Source of the DNA: Palsa-892 sp035295845
GTDB taxonomy: Bacteria > Pseudomonadota > Alphaproteobacteria > Rhizobiales > Xanthobacteraceae
NCBI GenBank assembly: GCA_035295845.1
Contig: DATGIF010000007.1
Location: forward strand, 1 to 64,000
DNA length: 64,000 nt
Direction: 5' to 3'
The notes beneath the pieces were generated by a model. The model was not told the origin of the DNA, made no database searches, and saw only the letters and a program-made list of their open reading frames with translations. Below are positions 63,339-64,000 of this stretch, piece after piece. The translations under genes and the position numbers were made by a program. Position 1 is the stretch's first letter. Every line of letters begins with the position of its first letter.

Positions 63339-64000
63339 TTGGTCGTCCCGAGATAAGCGCGGATGACTTCCGGATCTTTCTGAACGACTGCCGGCGAGCC
63401 CTCGGCGATCTTGCGGCCGAAATCGAGGACCACGACGCGGTCGCAGATCGACATCACGAGATTCATGTGATGCTCGACGAGGAGCACGGTGATCCCGCGC
63501 TCGTCGCGGACCTTGCGGATGAGATGGGAAAGCTCGCCGACCTCTTCGTGATTGAGGCCGCTTGCCGGCTCGTCGAGGAGAAGAAGGCTCGGCCGGGCGG
63601 CGAGCGCACGCGCGAATTCGACCCGCTTCTGGATGCCGAAGGGCAGATCCGCGACGCCGCGCGCGGCATAGTCGTGCAGATCGAAATAGTCGATCAGTTC
63701 TTCGGCGACCGCGGCGAGCTCTTTCTCTTGCCGCCGGACCCAGGGAAGATGAAGCGAATCGCTGAGAAAATCGCTGCGACTTTGGCGGTGGCCGCCGACG
63801 CGCACATTGTCGAAGACCGACATGCGCTGAAACAGCGCGAGATTCTGAAAGGTGCGCGCAATTCCGATGTCGGTGATCTTGTGGGCGGGAAGCGCGAGAA
63901 TGCTCTCGCCCTTGAACAGAATGTCACCCTTGGCGGGCGTGTAGAGGCGGCTCAGGCAATTAAAGAGCGTGGTCTTGCCGGCGCCGTTCGGCCCGATCAG
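63335..64000 (-). CDS. livG: LivG-type ABC transporter ATP-binding protein (system 2), 5' end missing
   Basis: The open frame runs off the window edge. The 221 visible residues begin at LIGPNGAGKTTLFNCLSRLY (Walker A). They continue through IARTFQNLALFQRMSVFDNV, the signature region ADLPFGIQKRVEFARALAAR (LPFG in place of LSGG), Walker B PSLLLLDEPASGLNHEEVGE and the LivG-type C-terminus ending EVIRAYLGTTK. About 25-35 N-terminal residues should lie beyond 64000. Confidence 0.95.
   Translation of the reverse strand: MIGPNGAGKTTLFNCLSRLYTPAKGDILFKGESILALPAHKITDIGIARTFQNLALFQRMSVFDNVRVGGHRQSRSDFLSDSLHLPWVRRQEKELAAVAEELIDYFDLHDYAARGVADLPFGIQKRVEFARALAARPSLLLLDEPASGLNHEEVGELSHLIRKVRDERGITVLLVEHHMNLVMSICDRVVVLDFGRKIAEGSPAVVQKDPEVIRAYLGTTK

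Overview
The window is a high-GC chromosomal segment, most likely from an alphaproteobacterium of the order Hyphomicrobiales (Bradyrhizobium/Xanthobacter/Beijerinckia relatives). The indications are the GC-rich codon use, the cpaBC-lipoprotein-cpaEF-tadBCD pilus operon, two livKHMGF-type transporters, a BoxR-controlled benzoyl-CoA pathway, and palindromic repeats of the kind common in that order. I saw no rRNA, tRNA, CRISPR array, phage or insertion sequence. Genes are densely packed and the 5' and 3' ends of the window cut through an MFS transporter and a LivG ATPase.

Layout. 1-5.5 kb: ACS-family MFS transporter (partial), a YdiJ-type FAD/Fe-S 2-hydroxyacid dehydrogenase carrying an in-frame 147-bp palindromic repeat, and a divergent serine-glyoxylate aminotransferase. 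5.5-13.7 kb: Tad/Cpa pilus secretion operon on the minus strand (cpaB, cpaC, small lipoprotein, cpaE, cpaF, tadB, tadC, tadD), without pilin, prepilin peptidase or TadE/F/G. 13.8-15.6 kb: Tat-exported metallo-beta-lactamase-fold protein and a TPR protein. 15.6-20.2 kb: branched-chain-type ABC transporter. 20.3-23.8 kb: 3-hydroxybenzoate 6-hydroxylase, gentisate 1,2-dioxygenase and a CoA-type FAD monooxygenase. 23.9-30.9 kb: boxR and, divergently, bclA-boxC-boxB-boxA. 30.9-35.9 kb: DHDPS-family lyase, IlvD/Edd dehydratase and an orphan molybdenum hydroxylase large subunit, tightly packed behind boxA.

35.9-41.4 kb: a signalling block with a FecR-domain protein, a TPR/outer-membrane barrel, a DUF3307 protein, a CHASE2-adenylate cyclase and a divergent membrane cyclic-nucleotide-binding protein. 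41.4-44.1 kb: aspartate dehydrogenase, an SPW-repeat gene remnant and a semialdehyde dehydrogenase. 44.2-47.3 kb: a fusion of an endonuclease Q-like PHP nuclease with a UvrD-family helicase, the most unusual protein here. 47.5-58.3 kb: ECF sigma factor, small membrane protein and periplasmic metal-sensor-like protein followed by a TolC/MFP/RND/RND efflux operon. 58.3-59.4 kb: MetE-like methyltransferase. 59.4-64 kb: a second branched-chain-type ABC transporter.

How it fits together. The 15-36 kb region is an aromatic-acid island: uptake by the ABC transporter, conversion of 3-hydroxybenzoate through gentisate, and conversion of benzoate through benzoyl-CoA and its 2,3-epoxide. A 14-bp motif TGCA-N6-TGCA occurs in the boxR-bclA intergenic region, at the boxC promoter and, nearly identical, upstream of the semialdehyde dehydrogenase 12 kb away; a degenerate copy lies upstream of the ABC transporter. 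This predicts a BoxR regulon larger than the box operon and nominates that dehydrogenase for the BoxD step. All functional calls are from sequence reading alone; none was checked by a database search.
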